Positions 1 to 8,420 of a DNA stretch of 41,442 nucleotides are shown here, one piece after another (within the stretch, counting starts at the first letter, position 1; every line of letters starts with the position of its first letter). A model generated the notes under the pieces. That model was not told the DNA's origin, made no database searches, and saw only the letters and a program-made list of their open reading frames with translations. The translations under genes and the position numbers were made by a program. The DNA comes from Bacillota bacterium. Lineage in GTDB: Bacteria; Bacillota; Clostridia; Peptostreptococcales; Anaerovoracaceae. The DNA lies in assembly GCA_017442785.1 (NCBI GenBank), contig JAFRZB010000030.1, positions 1-41,442 on the forward strand. Reading direction: 5' to 3'.

Positions 1-133
1 AGCCCCTTCAGGGGCGGCCAAAGTGACAAGGACACTGAGGCTTTTGAACGAAGTGAAAAACCCGCGTCTTTAGGCGCGGGTCAGTGTCAGGGGCTTACAG
101 CCCCGGTTCGAACCACCCGTTTTACGGGTGGCA
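1..133 (+). other. Hairpin-rich leader of unknown class
   Basis: The stretch before the first gene is dense in perfect stems: GCCCC/GGGGC (2-15), GACACTGA (31-38) pairing with TCAGTGTC (81-88) around an inner CCCGCG/CGCGGG hairpin (61-80), GGGGC/GCCCC (90-104), and CACCCG/CGGGTG (112-128). No T-tract follows the last stem, so it is not a simple terminator. The reading frame of the first lipoprotein is open back to base 1, but a signal peptide starting at 154 argues that this stretch is untranslated. It could be a structured 5' leader or the end of a mobile-element RNA. The window edge cuts it, and I cannot assign a class. Confidence 0.4.
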
Positions 134-153
134 CCGATTTCGTCAGGAGGATA

Positions 154-1242
154 ATGAAAGCTATGAATATCAGAAAGACCGCGGCTCTGCTGCTTTGTCT
201 TGCGCTGGTGCTGTCCATGCTGGCAGGCTGCGGAGCGGCCAATACCAACAATGCCGCAGTCCCGGAAAACAACAGCAATGTTGAGAATTCCTCGGCCAAT
301 GAGAATACCGTGCCTGCCGGCCCCACCGAAGAGGAGCTGTCGAAGCTCGATGACATCGCCAAGGCTGGCGCACAGGCAGTTGCCGGAGATAAGCTGAAAG
401 AAGGGAGCTACGACATAAAGGTGGCTTCCGGCTCTGCGCTGTTCAAGGTACTGGAGAGCAAACTGGTCGTAGTTGGAAACATCATGCAGCTGGTGCTCAA
501 GGTGGAGGGCGACGCCTACAGCAAGATGTACGCAGGCAGCGCCTCCGAGGCGGCTTCGGCGCAGACTGTTTCCGAGGGAGAGGTGGATGCAGACGGCAAC
601 ACCACCTTCAGGATAGTGATAAAGTCTCTCAATGAGGTCCTTAAGTGCTCCGCATATGCGGATGCCCCGGGCAAGTGGTACGACAGGACCATACTCGCGG
701 ACGCCGAGAGTCTGGACGCCGCTGCGTTCAAGCCTGTTGAGACCGCGGACGATCCCGGAAAAAAGGACGAGGGCAAGACCGACTCCGGAAAGAAGGACGA
801 GGGCAAGACCGACTCCGGAAAGAAGGACGAAGGTAAGACCGACACCGGAAAGAAGGATGAGGGCAAGACTGACTCCGGAAAGAAGGATGAGGGCAAGACC
901 GACTCCGGAAAGAAAGACGAGCAGAAGGATCAGGGCCTGGCAGACGGCGACTACACCGTAAAAGTGACGTTCAGTGGCGGGACAGGAAAGGCAAAAATAG
1001 TCTCTCCGGCAACTCTTCATGTCAAGAACGGAAAGATGACAGTCACCGTCCAGTGGTCCAGTAAGAACTACGATTACATGAAGGTCAACGGGACTAAATA
1101 CATGAATGAAAACAAGGGCGGGAATTCGGTATTCACATTCCCCGTGTCTGCGCTCGGCAAGTCGTTTACAGTAATAGGCGATACCACGGCCATGAGCACG
1201 CCTCACGAGATAGAGTACACTCTGAGGCTGGATCTGCAGTAG
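154..1242 (+). CDS. Surface lipoprotein with two NEAT-like beta modules and a repeat linker
   Basis: A 362-residue exported lipoprotein. The signal peptide ends in lipobox LAGC with Cys26 as lipid anchor. An Asn/Ser-rich spacer leads to a first beta-rich module (about 81-190) that ends in a CSAY...KWYDR signature (type A). A Lys/Asp/Gly linker of repeated GKKDEGKTDS units (202-257) leads to a second module (262-360) with WSSKNYDYM and AMSTPHEIEY (type B). The same two module types recur in three other proteins of this window. They resemble NEAT haem/iron-transport domains, but that assignment is by eye. AGGAGG lies 3 bases before ATG 154 and 12 before ATG 163, so the start could be either. 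It is probably co-expressed with the wall protein downstream. The ligand is unknown; haem, another tetrapyrrole or a corrinoid is an inference from context. Confidence 0.85.
   Translation: MKAMNIRKTAALLLCLALVLSMLAGCGAANTNNAAVPENNSNVENSSANENTVPAGPTEEELSKLDDIAKAGAQAVAGDKLKEGSYDIKVASGSALFKVLESKLVVVGNIMQLVLKVEGDAYSKMYAGSASEAASAQTVSEGEVDADGNTTFRIVIKSLNEVLKCSAYADAPGKWYDRTILADAESLDAAAFKPVETADDPGKKDEGKTDSGKKDEGKTDSGKKDEGKTDTGKKDEGKTDSGKKDEGKTDSGKKDEQKDQGLADGDYTVKVTFSGGTGKAKIVSPATLHVKNGKMTVTVQWSSKNYDYMKVNGTKYMNENKGGNSVFTFPVSALGKSFTVIGDTTAMSTPHEIEYTLRLDLQ
757..924 (+). repeat. Tandem 30-bp in-frame repeat
   Basis: About five and a half head-to-tail copies of a 30-base unit encode GKKDEGKTDS (one copy has T for the final S). 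Copies differ by single synonymous bases such as gag/gaa and gac/gat. The repeat makes a charged, probably extended linker between the two modules of the lipoprotein and is expected to vary in copy number between strains. Confidence 0.9.
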
Positions 1243-1321
1243 GAAGCAAGATGCTGTCAATTCGGGCCTTTCTGCAAAAGGCGGCCTGATGCAATAATAA
1301 ATATATAAAGGAGAGAGAAGT

Positions 1322-3637
1322 ATGAGGAACAAAAAACATCGTTTCTTAAGTCTGCTGCTTGTAGCGGTAATGGTGCTGTGCCTGATGCCTGCGGCAGCGT
1401 TCGCTGCAGACTTCGACAACTCGACCACCGTTCCTGACGGAGAGTACTCCGGAGAGAGCATCACGTTCGACTGGAGCGGAAGCAGCGGCAAGACCAAGCT
1501 GTCTGTAGAAAAGGTCATAGTTGCTGAGGGAAAGGCTACAGCAGTATTCGTTGTTGAAAAAGACACAATAACACATATCTGCTATGTCGGCCACACCACA
1601 GAGGAGGGATCATCTGAAGGAGAAAACACTGCATTCTACGATCCTGACACAAAAACCTGTGCAGAGGGCGTAGCCGCATTTGCGGATCTGAAGGTGACGG
1701 TCCCTGTAGTCATTGGTGAAAAGACCAATTTCGCGATGCGTTCCACCGCGATGTCTTCGCCCAAGTGGATACAGTACGATTACACCATCACTGTCAATGT
1801 TCCCGAAGAAGAGACTGCGGGCAAGCTCGCCTATACCGGAGCTGACGTTGCGTTCCTTAAGGAAGACCTTACCAGCAAGTTCGGAATGCTCACCCCGCAG
1901 AACGGCTCCTACTGGGCACTGGACGGAGACAACGTAGTCATCCACATCATCCCCAAGAACACCACTGTGTACAACAGTTGGCACTGGGGAGCCATCACCG
2001 ATGAACTCACCAAAGACGTCACATTCAACGAGGACGGAAGCATAGATCTTAAGCTCGCCGCCGCTGATTACTGCGGATTTGCGAGCCCGGTGGCTCCCAT
2101 AAAGGTAAAGGACGGCAAGACTACAGCAGACCAGTACTATCTGGCTGTCCCGGCAAAGGACAAGCTCAGCACTCTTGAGGAGGTAAAGAAGGACCTTGAG
2201 GCCGCCGCTCCCGTTGAGGAGAAGATAGAGGCGATAGGAGAGGTCACACTTGAGAGCGAGGAGAAGATTGCCGCAGCCCGCGAGGCTTGCGACGCTCTTA
2301 CCGATGCTCAGAAAAAGCTCGTAGCCAACGCCGCGGATCTTACCGCAGCGGAGGAGGCACTCAAGGCTCTTAAGGAAGAGGCCGAAAAAGAGGCTGCCAA
2401 GCATATCGAGCTCACCATCACAAACAACACCAACATGTTCAAGGCTGTTACGGCCTTCCTGGATACCGCTGACGACGGAACTCAGACCCTTGTCGTGGCG
2501 CTTTCAGGCACCAGCTATGAGAACATCTTCAAGGGCAATTACGAAGAGGCCAAGTCTAACGGAAACGACAGGACCAAATGGATAAAAGCCGAGACCAACG
2601 CCGACGGAAAGCTGGAGTTCAGGATCCCGGTAGCTGAGGATGAGACCTATCTCCCGCTGGTATCCATATCCAACACCTATCTGGCCAAGTTCGAGGCAGG
2701 CGAGAACCCGATCGAAAGGGCGTTCTATCCGCGCCAGATGGTAATAGACCGCGAGGCAAAGACTCTCGTTGTGGGAGACTATGAGTTCAGCAAGGAGCTT
2801 GAGATCGTAAACAATGTTAAGATGTTCAAGCCTGAGTCCGCGACACTGACTACGATAGGCGGACCCAACTCCAACAATTACGCAGCCATACTGGACCTCG
2901 TAATGGGAAGCGATTCCTTCGACAAGGCCTTCATAGGAACCAAGGACGAGGCTGCTGCCGCCAAGGAAGGCGTTGTCAGCCTGGAGAACAGGACATTCTC
3001 CTTCAAGCTCAAGTGGGTGGTAAAGGCCGGCGAACCGGATTCCGTAGTGGATCTGATGAAGGATACCATCATAGTATCGTTCCACTCCGTTTCCAAGGAT
3101 GCCTGGTACGAGAGGCAGATGACGGTAAGCGAATCCAAGGGCAAGCTCACATTCAACGAGGCAGCAACGGATGACGACTCCCCGGTAAAGGTAGTATCCG
3201 TAAAGGATAAGAGCTCCGAGCCGGTGCCCTTCACACTCGGTGATGTCGAGAAGAACGTCGAGCTCACGATACCCGTGGCCGTAAAGGTGAACCCGGATGT
3301 TGATGATCCCGAATCCATAGATATCAAGTGGCAGAAGGACATAGTCCTCCCCGCCGACACCACCTTCCCCGTGACCATAGAGTTCGAGTACGAGAATAAG
3401 TCTCAGAACTTCTTCATCTATCACTACGATACCGAGAAGAAGGTCTGGGAAGTTGTAGGCGAAGGCAAGGAAGGAAAGGCGACGGTAACCTTAAACAGCC
3501 TCTCCCCGGTAGCTCTCGTAGCAGTGAATACTCCTAACACGGGAGACTCCGCCGCTCCGTATCTCTGGGGCACGGCAGCTGTTGTATGCGCTGCGGCAGC
3601 GGTATTTGTCGCAAGGCGCAGAAGAGAAGAGAACTGA
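1322..3637 (+). CDS. Large wall-anchored surface protein with several NEAT-like modules
   Basis: A 771-residue secreted protein. The signal peptide is cleaved near AFA/AD (28/29). In order I see: a type-B module (38-160, ending AMSSPKWIQY); a divergent module (about 170-278); a charged helical segment (about 285-362) containing ALTDAQKKLV; two type-A modules (about 363-485 and 490-612, the second ending AWYERQM); and a beta-rich stalk (620-735). The tail has PNTGD (738-742), a hydrophobic stretch (about 745-764) and RRRREEN, which fits a sortase-type anchor with a non-classical motif. AAAGGAGAGAG precedes the ATG. It lies 79 bases after the lipoprotein gene and a terminator follows, so the two probably form one unit. 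Likely role: ligand capture at the cell wall, by inference from the modules and the cobalamin-gene surroundings. Confidence 0.85.
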   Translation: MRNKKHRFLSLLLVAVMVLCLMPAAAFAADFDNSTTVPDGEYSGESITFDWSGSSGKTKLSVEKVIVAEGKATAVFVVEKDTITHICYVGHTTEEGSSEGENTAFYDPDTKTCAEGVAAFADLKVTVPVVIGEKTNFAMRSTAMSSPKWIQYDYTITVNVPEEETAGKLAYTGADVAFLKEDLTSKFGMLTPQNGSYWALDGDNVVIHIIPKNTTVYNSWHWGAITDELTKDVTFNEDGSIDLKLAAADYCGFASPVAPIKVKDGKTTADQYYLAVPAKDKLSTLEEVKKDLEAAAPVEEKIEAIGEVTLESEEKIAAAREACDALTDAQKKLVANAADLTAAEEALKALKEEAEKEAAKHIELTITNNTNMFKAVTAFLDTADDGTQTLVVALSGTSYENIFKGNYEEAKSNGNDRTKWIKAETNADGKLEFRIPVAEDETYLPLVSISNTYLAKFEAGENPIERAFYPRQMVIDREAKTLVVGDYEFSKELEIVNNVKMFKPESATLTTIGGPNSNNYAAILDLVMGSDSFDKAFIGTKDEAAAAKEGVVSLENRTFSFKLKWVVKAGEPDSVVDLMKDTIIVSFHSVSKDAWYERQMTVSESKGKLTFNEAATDDDSPVKVVSVKDKSSEPVPFTLGDVEKNVELTIPVAVKVNPDVDDPESIDIKWQKDIVLPADTTFPVTIEFEYENKSQNFFIYHYDTEKKVWEVVGEGKEGKATVTLNSLSPVALVAVNTPNTGDSAAPYLWGTAAVVCAAAAVFVARRRREEN

Positions 3638-3671
3638 TAAGATCCTCCTGAAAAGCTGAGATAACACATAA

Positions 3672-3706
3672 AAGCTCCCCTCCAGTAATCCGGAGGGGAG
3701 TTTTAC
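3672..3706. terminator. Bidirectional terminator between convergent operons
   Basis: A perfect 9-bp stem CTCCCCTCC (3675-3683) / GGAGGGGAG (3692-3700) is followed on the + strand by TTTTA and on the - strand by CTTTTA. It sits between the convergent surface-protein and CbiK operons and can serve both. Confidence 0.85.
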
Positions 3707-3724
3707 TATCCTTTATTCAGCGGG

Positions 3725-4522
3725 TCAGCCTTCGATGGCCTTTTTGCAGTGGTAGGCTATCATGCGCTGTATGCGCCAGTCGCTTCCGAGGCCCGCAACG
3801 CGGCAGGTGACTTTGAAGCCTGCTTTCTCGAAGGTGCTCTTCCAGGAATCCTCGCCATCACCGGCCATGTCGTTTGCGGCGTGGTCTCCGGCGACTATCA
3901 TGAGAGGGGAGAGCAGCACTTTCTTAAAGCCGCGCTCCTTTACGATCCTTACCATGTCTTCCAGTGTGGGCTCGGCCTCGACCGTGCCGATGAACATGTC
4001 GCCTATCCCTCTGGACTCTATGGACTTCTGGAGCCTTGCGTAGACCTCGTTGGCCTTATGCTCCGTACCGTGCCCCATGAACACTCTTGCTGTGTCTTCT
4101 CCGGCAAAGGGAGCGGTCATCTTATCCAGTACCGCGGCCATGTGCCTGAAGTCCCTGTCCTCCGTCAGAAGGGCGTGTCCTATGCGCATGTCTTCAAAGC
4201 GGTCTTCGAATTTTTTTGCTTCAGATACGATCTTGTTGTCGAACTCCTCGCCCTCCATCATGTGGGTGGGCATTACTACCACTTTCCTTACGCCTTCTGC
4301 GGCAAGCTTTTCCAGCGCTTCCGGAACGCTGTCGGTCTTTATGCCGTCGCGCTCCAGGAGCTTCTTCCTTATGATGTTTGAAGTGAAAGCTCTGCGGACC
4401 TCGTATCCGGGGTTCCTCTCGGCCAGGGCGCTCTCTATGGCGCCTATGGTGATGCTGCGGGTGTCTTCGTAGCTTGTTCCGAAGCTTACTGCAAGTATCA
4501 CAGGGCGCTTATCATCTGCCAT
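3725..4522 (-). CDS. cbiK: Sirohydrochlorin cobaltochelatase (cytosolic CbiK)
   Basis: Inserts Co2+ into sirohydrochlorin, the entry to the anaerobic cobalamin pathway. The 265-residue length is normal for class-II chelatase CbiK, and there is no signal peptide, so it is cytosolic. Family marks: VSFGTSYEDTR near the N-terminus, PTHMMEG (His87), MGHGTEH (His151), GTVEAEP (Glu182) and GDHAANDM (His214). The two His of the GHG and GDH motifs are the expected metal ligands. The gene starts 3 bases after the ATPase gene stop, with AGAGG inside the end of that gene, so it is the last cistron of the riboswitch-led operon. A second CbiK-like protein encoded at the head of the same operon is exported; this copy is the better candidate for the biosynthetic enzyme. 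Confidence 0.95.
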   Translation of the reverse strand: MADDKRPVILAVSFGTSYEDTRSITIGAIESALAERNPGYEVRRAFTSNIIRKKLLERDGIKTDSVPEALEKLAAEGVRKVVVMPTHMMEGEEFDNKIVSEAKKFEDRFEDMRIGHALLTEDRDFRHMAAVLDKMTAPFAGEDTARVFMGHGTEHKANEVYARLQKSIESRGIGDMFIGTVEAEPTLEDMVRIVKERGFKKVLLSPLMIVAGDHAANDMAGDGEDSWKSTFEKAGFKVTCRVAGLGSDWRIQRMIAYHCKKAIEG

Positions 4523-4525
4523 CTG

Positions 4526-5635
4526 TCAGACCTCTTTTCTTATTATCTCTTTTCCCAGTTTTTCGGCAAACGCTATGAGCTCGGCGCAGCGGCGGTTTCC
4601 GTGGCCGAAGCTCTCATTGCATATTATGAGGCTGTCGCAGCCCTTAAGGCACTCAATGGCCTCCTGCAGGGCTGTCTCTGACACCTCGGTGTAGGACGGA
4701 ACGCTTATGACCTTTGCCGCCAGATCCTTTGCCACCTGGTAGTCTGTGTCGTTCTCGGACAGTATGCCCGCGGCGAAGGGCACCAGCTGCTTCTGAAGGC
4801 TCCTGAACGTGTGGACTCCGGTGCCTCCTCCGCAGAGAACGAAGGCCTTCGGCTCTCCCTCCACGCGAAGCATCTCAAGGCAGCCGAAGAGGGGATTGTA
4901 GGTGCCGTCCTTAAGGTCGTAGAGCTCCGTTACGAGGTCGTGCCTGAATATCTCCTCGGCGGAGCCGTAGTGCGCTATCGTGTCTCCCTTCACGCACATG
5001 ACGTAGTCGGAGACGCGCTCGGCCATGTCCAGCTCGTGCAGGGACATGACTACCGCGATGTTCTTCTCCTGGGCAAGCTTTCTCATGGTGCCCAGAAGCT
5101 CCAGCTTATAGCGAACGTCCAGGTAGGATGTGGGCTCGTCCAGGACTATTATCTGGGGCTGCTGGCATATGGCGCGGGCGAGCAGTACTCTCTGCCGCTG
5201 TCCGTCGCTTATGCGGCGGTAGTCGCGGTCCTTAAGCTCCGTAATGTTTACCTTTGCCATGGTCTCGGAAACTATGCGGCGGTCTTCGTCGGTAAGAATG
5301 CCGAGCCTTCCGGTATGGGGGTAGCGGCCGGTGGCTACTACGTCCTCGCAGGTCATCATCTCCGTGCGGAGGCGCTGCGTAAGTACTACCGACACCTGCT
5401 TGGCAAGATCTCTGTTGGTTAGGGTGTCGATCTCCCTGTCTCCCACGTAGACGGTACCTGCTATGGTCTTGAGGTACTTTGTGAGAGTCTTGAGTATGGT
5501 GGATTTGCCGGAGCCGTTGGGCCCGATAAGCGTAAGCACCTTGCCGCGCTGAACGCTTATGTTGATGTCGTGGATCAGGGGCTTTCCGTCGTAGCCTACG
5601 GAGAGATCGGACGTTTTAAGGATGTATTCCTGCAT
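4526..5635 (-). CDS. BtuD/FecE-type ABC importer ATPase with extra C-terminal domain
   Basis: Cytosolic ATPase of an iron-complex/corrinoid importer, 369 residues. Walker A is GPNGSGKS (38-45), the signature motif is the degenerate ISDGQ (142-146), Walker B is IIVLDE (162-167), the D-loop region is SYLD, and the H-loop is His200. Family members usually end near 255-260. Here about 105 residues follow, opening with VLCGGGTG and containing SLIICNES, which suggests a small nucleotide- or ligand-binding alpha/beta fold I cannot name. The frame runs open upstream, but ATG 5635 is chosen because it overlaps the permease stop by one base and AGGAGGG precedes it. Substrate is probably a corrinoid or metal-tetrapyrrole, inferred from the cobalamin riboswitch and CbiK neighbours. 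Confidence 0.88.
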   Translation of the reverse strand: MQEYILKTSDLSVGYDGKPLIHDINISVQRGKVLTLIGPNGSGKSTILKTLTKYLKTIAGTVYVGDREIDTLTNRDLAKQVSVVLTQRLRTEMMTCEDVVATGRYPHTGRLGILTDEDRRIVSETMAKVNITELKDRDYRRISDGQRQRVLLARAICQQPQIIVLDEPTSYLDVRYKLELLGTMRKLAQEKNIAVVMSLHELDMAERVSDYVMCVKGDTIAHYGSAEEIFRHDLVTELYDLKDGTYNPLFGCLEMLRVEGEPKAFVLCGGGTGVHTFRSLQKQLVPFAAGILSENDTDYQVAKDLAAKVISVPSYTEVSETALQEAIECLKGCDSLIICNESFGHGNRRCAELIAFAEKLGKEIIRKEV

Positions 5636-6675
5636 CAGCGTTCCCTCCTTCTCCTGATCATGATAGAGATGACTATAGGAGCCCCGAAAACGGCTGTTAC
5701 AGAGCTGATGGACAGCTCGGTGGGTGAGAATACCGTCCGGGCGATAAGATCGCACAGAAGGCAGAATATGGCGCCTCCGAGGAAACAGCCCGGGATGACT
5801 GCTATCGGTTTTGCCGTGCCCAGAACGCGCTTTACGATGTGCGGCACCGCTATGCCTACGAAGGAAATGGGACCTGCGAAGGCAGTTACCGTTGCGGCCA
5901 GAAGGCTGGACAGCAGCACCAGGAAGAACCTGAAGCGCTTGATGTTTACGCCCATGTTCATGGCGTAGTCCTCGCCCAGCTGGTAAGCGCTTATGGGTTT
6001 TGCCATGAGGAAGGTGCAGACGGAGCAGATGATCACCACCACTACCATTACCTTAACGTTGTCCCAGGATATTCCGGAGAAGCTTCCCTTGGACCAGTTG
6101 TGTAGGTTTACTATGCTGGCGTCGCTTGCGAAGGTGACGACGAAGTCCGTAATGGCTGAACATATGTAGCCCACCATTACTCCGCTTACTATCAGCATGG
6201 ACGCGTTGCTTACTTTCTGGGATATTACCAGTACGAATCCCATGGATACCATCGCGCCAACGAAGGCAGCCATTATGGTAAACGCGGAGGAAAGTCCGCC
6301 GGATGCCTGCATCACGAATACCATCGTAAGGGCTACCGTAAGCTTTGCTCCGGAGGAGATGCCAAGAACGTAAGGACCTGCTATGGGGTTTCCGAAGAAG
6401 GTCTGGAGCAGGAAGCCCGCAAGACCCAGGGCGCCGCCCAGGATAAGGCAGGCCAGGAGCCTGGGGAGGCGTATCTGGTGGAGTATGGCGTACATCGTGG
6501 AGATGAGGCTTCCCGCTTCCGCGGTGGGGCCGTCCCTGAATACGCTTATTATCTTGTCCGCCGGTATGCTGTAGCTTCCGATGCTTATATTAAGCACCAC
6601 CAGCACCAGCATCAGCACGAACAGTATTATGAGGGCGGCTGTTATGCGCCCGGTTCTCTTGTCTTTCTGCTGCAT
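5635..6675 (-). CDS. BtuC/FecCD-type ABC importer permease
   Basis: A polytopic membrane protein of 346 residues with the FecCD/BtuC pattern: an N-terminal helix after a basic start (MQQKDKRTGR), RLPRLLACLILGGALGLAGFLLQ, then NPIAGPYVLGISSGA, and near the C-terminus SFVGIAVPHIVKR, the usual ATPase-coupling region. Length and motif order are normal for the family. It forms the channel for the substrate delivered by the lipoprotein encoded just upstream and is driven by the ATPase encoded just downstream. The gene starts 4 bases after the binding-protein stop and overlaps the ATPase start by one base, so the three are translated as a unit. Corrinoid, haem or siderophore are all possible for this family; context favours a corrinoid or related tetrapyrrole. 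Confidence 0.93.
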   Translation of the reverse strand: MQQKDKRTGRITAALIILFVLMLVLVVLNISIGSYSIPADKIISVFRDGPTAEAGSLISTMYAILHQIRLPRLLACLILGGALGLAGFLLQTFFGNPIAGPYVLGISSGAKLTVALTMVFVMQASGGLSSAFTIMAAFVGAMVSMGFVLVISQKVSNASMLIVSGVMVGYICSAITDFVVTFASDASIVNLHNWSKGSFSGISWDNVKVMVVVVIICSVCTFLMAKPISAYQLGEDYAMNMGVNIKRFRFFLVLLSSLLAATVTAFAGPISFVGIAVPHIVKRVLGTAKPIAVIPGCFLGGAIFCLLCDLIARTVFSPTELSISSVTAVFGAPIVISIMIRRRRER

Positions 6676-6679
6676 GGCT

Positions 6680-7867
6680 TTAGTTGAGCTTCTTCATGTA
6701 TGTGAGTCCGGTCCCGTCCGTCTCTCCGGACAGGATGCGGTTGAATTCGAGTATCATCTGGCCGAGGTCGGTAGTCTGCTGGTACAGGTTCTGTCCCGTG
6801 CACCAGACGTTGCCTTCCTTTACGGCCTTAAAATCCTTGAGGAGAGGGCTTAAGCTCTTAAGATTTTCTATGGAGCTGACCTCTCCCATTATGGTGCTGT
6901 TGTAGAATATGTAGTCCGCGTCCTTGGCAGTGGCATAGAACGTCTCCATGTCCAGGTTTACGGTGGACAGGTTGTTGTCCTCCTCATTGCCGAGGTCGCT
7001 GAAGATGTATTTGCCTCCGGCCAGCTCTATCATGCCGCAGACATAGTCTCCGCTCTTTCTGGCTACCACGCTTCCGGAGGAGTTGACGTAGAAGAACGCC
7101 ACGGTCTTGCCGGTGTGCTCCTTCTTTTCGGCTTCTTCAAGGTATCCTACCTGCTTGGCGAAGATCTCGTCCGCCTTATCTTCCAGGTTGAGCATGGCTG
7201 CGTAGAGCTTTATCCACTCGGTCCTTCCGAGAGGATGGCCCTCATATGTGGATTTTTCGACGAATACCGGTATGCCAAGGGTCTCAAGCTTTTCCTTGAT
7301 CTCCGGGGTGTGGTATATCATCATGGATTCCAGAGCAAGATCGCAGCTCTTGGAGAGTATCAGCTCGAAGTCCGGCGCGCTGTATTTTCCCGCGTAGACC
7401 ATCTTTCCGTCCTTCATGGCCTTTACGGCGCCGTCGACGTACCAGTCCTCCACCTTAAGGCTTGACATCTTTACCTCGTCTATGGCGTCCATTGCGTCAA
7501 AGAGGCACATGGTCGCGGTAGCCGCAAGGTATATCCTGTCGAGCGGCTGCTGGAGCTTTATCACCTTTTTGCCGAGGTCCTTGACCAGCCTGTCCGTTAC
7601 CTTGCTGTCCGCGCCTTCCGGTATCACAAGATAGATATCCGGGCCTTCCTTAACGGTTATGAGCTTATAGCCGTCCTCGTAGTAGTCAACGATAAATCCG
7701 GTGGCGTATTTGAGCTCCATGCTCCTTACGAACGCGGGGGTATGGTCCTGTCCGGCGGTGTTGTTCTCCGACACGGCGCTGTTTCCGCCGTTTCCGCACG
7801 CGCAGAAGGACAGCAGCAGGACTGCCGCAAGGAAGATGCATATAACAGGTCTTTTCAGGCTCTTCAT
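6680..7867 (-). CDS. Substrate-binding lipoprotein of a BtuF/FhuD-type importer
   Basis: A 395-residue extracytoplasmic binding lipoprotein. The signal peptide (KSLKRPVICIFLAAVLLLSF) ends with an atypical lipobox FCAC, anchor Cys24, followed by a Gly/Asn/Ser linker. The mature part has the two-lobe helical-backbone binding-protein character: AATATMCLFDAMDAID early, a lobe-2 stretch around GKTVAFFYVNSSG, and C-terminal GNVWCTGQNLYQQTTDLGQMILEFNRIL, typical of Peripla_BP_2 proteins. I use ATG 7867 because AGGAG lies just before it; the longer open frame would add a charged segment in front of the signal peptide. It hands its ligand to the permease encoded 4 bases downstream. Ligand identity cannot be read from sequence. 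Confidence 0.9.
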   Translation of the reverse strand: MKSLKRPVICIFLAAVLLLSFCACGNGGNSAVSENNTAGQDHTPAFVRSMELKYATGFIVDYYEDGYKLITVKEGPDIYLVIPEGADSKVTDRLVKDLGKKVIKLQQPLDRIYLAATATMCLFDAMDAIDEVKMSSLKVEDWYVDGAVKAMKDGKMVYAGKYSAPDFELILSKSCDLALESMMIYHTPEIKEKLETLGIPVFVEKSTYEGHPLGRTEWIKLYAAMLNLEDKADEIFAKQVGYLEEAEKKEHTGKTVAFFYVNSSGSVVARKSGDYVCGMIELAGGKYIFSDLGNEEDNNLSTVNLDMETFYATAKDADYIFYNSTIMGEVSSIENLKSLSPLLKDFKAVKEGNVWCTGQNLYQQTTDLGQMILEFNRILSGETDGTGLTYMKKLN

Positions 7868-7888
7868 TAGATCTCTCCTGTTGAAACG

Positions 7889-7925
7889 CCGGGCCAAATA
7901 AGTCGTCCGACATTATCTGGCCCGG
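7889..7925 (-). other. Intercistronic stem-loop
   Basis: A perfect 8-bp stem CCGGGCCA (7889-7896) / TGGCCCGG (7918-7925) closes a 21-base loop in the 79-base gap between the one-module lipoprotein and the binding-protein gene. No T-tract follows on either strand. It could be a processing or stability element that sets relative levels along the operon transcript. Function is inferred only. Confidence 0.5.
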
Positions 7926-7946
7926 AGAATGATAGTTCAGATAAGA

Positions 7947-8420
7947 TCACTTGAGCGGTTCCGGATCGGATACCGTCACCTTGTGATCGTACCAGTTGTC
8001 TTTTGAACCAAGGATCGCGCAGTCAAAGGGATCGTTCAGGTACGGCACGGGAACATCGAAGCCGTAGGCTTCTTCCGTTATGCCGTCGGAGTAGGTGACG
8101 CTGTCTACCGTGGGCTCTATCAGCTTTGCTCCGTCCTTTTTGGCGTCCTCGGCTTTTCCGAAGAACAGCCGGGTGATCTTCTTGGAGGCAAGGGTAATGT
8201 GCACTGTCATCCTGCCGTCTTTTACGGTAAGCGTGCCTTTGCCGTTATGCGCCTCGTTGATATGGAACATTGAGCTGTCTGTCTTTACCGTTACGGTATA
8301 GACCCCGTCAGCTACGGGCGCCTTGGGCTCATCCTTTCCGCATCCGAAGAGCGGTAAGATCACGAGCGCCGCAAGGATAAGAACGATCGCCCTTTTTATG
8401 ATGCGTTTCTTTCGGTCCAT
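7947..8420 (-). CDS. Small lipoprotein with a single NEAT-like type-A module
   Basis: A 157-residue lipoprotein. The signal peptide ends in lipobox LFGC (Cys27). A short spacer leads to one beta-rich module (about 38-150) that starts ADGVYTVTVKTDSSMF and ends DCAILGSKDNWYDHK. This is the type-A signature seen in the surface proteins at both ends of the cobalamin region (DCAAYS...WYDR and KCSAYA...WYDR), including the conserved Cys and WYD. Its start overlaps the exported CbiK stop as TAATG, so the two are translationally coupled. It is the minimal member of the module family and would sit on the outer membrane face next to the exported CbiK and the importer. A ligand relay between them is an inference. 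Confidence 0.85.
   Translation of the reverse strand: MDRKKRIIKRAIVLILAALVILPLFGCGKDEPKAPVADGVYTVTVKTDSSMFHINEAHNGKGTLTVKDGRMTVHITLASKKITRLFFGKAEDAKKDGAKLIEPTVDSVTYSDGITEEAYGFDVPVPYLNDPFDCAILGSKDNWYDHKVTVSDPEPLK

Noticed and set aside
111..128. GGTTCGAACC near a hairpin suggested a tRNA T-arm
   Set aside because: The flanking bases do not form a T-stem and no acceptor, D or anticodon arms are present; GGTTCGAACC is simply palindromic.
757..924. CRISPR-like array
   Set aside because: The 30-base units are head-to-tail with no spacers and stay in frame as GKKDEGKTDS, so it is a protein-coding repeat.
70..1566. Long - strand open frame opposite the first lipoprotein gene
   Set aside because: The repetitive Leu/Ser/Gly translation mirrors the 30-bp repeat and low-stop codon use of the + strand gene; the + strand has the signal peptide, lipobox and ribosome site.
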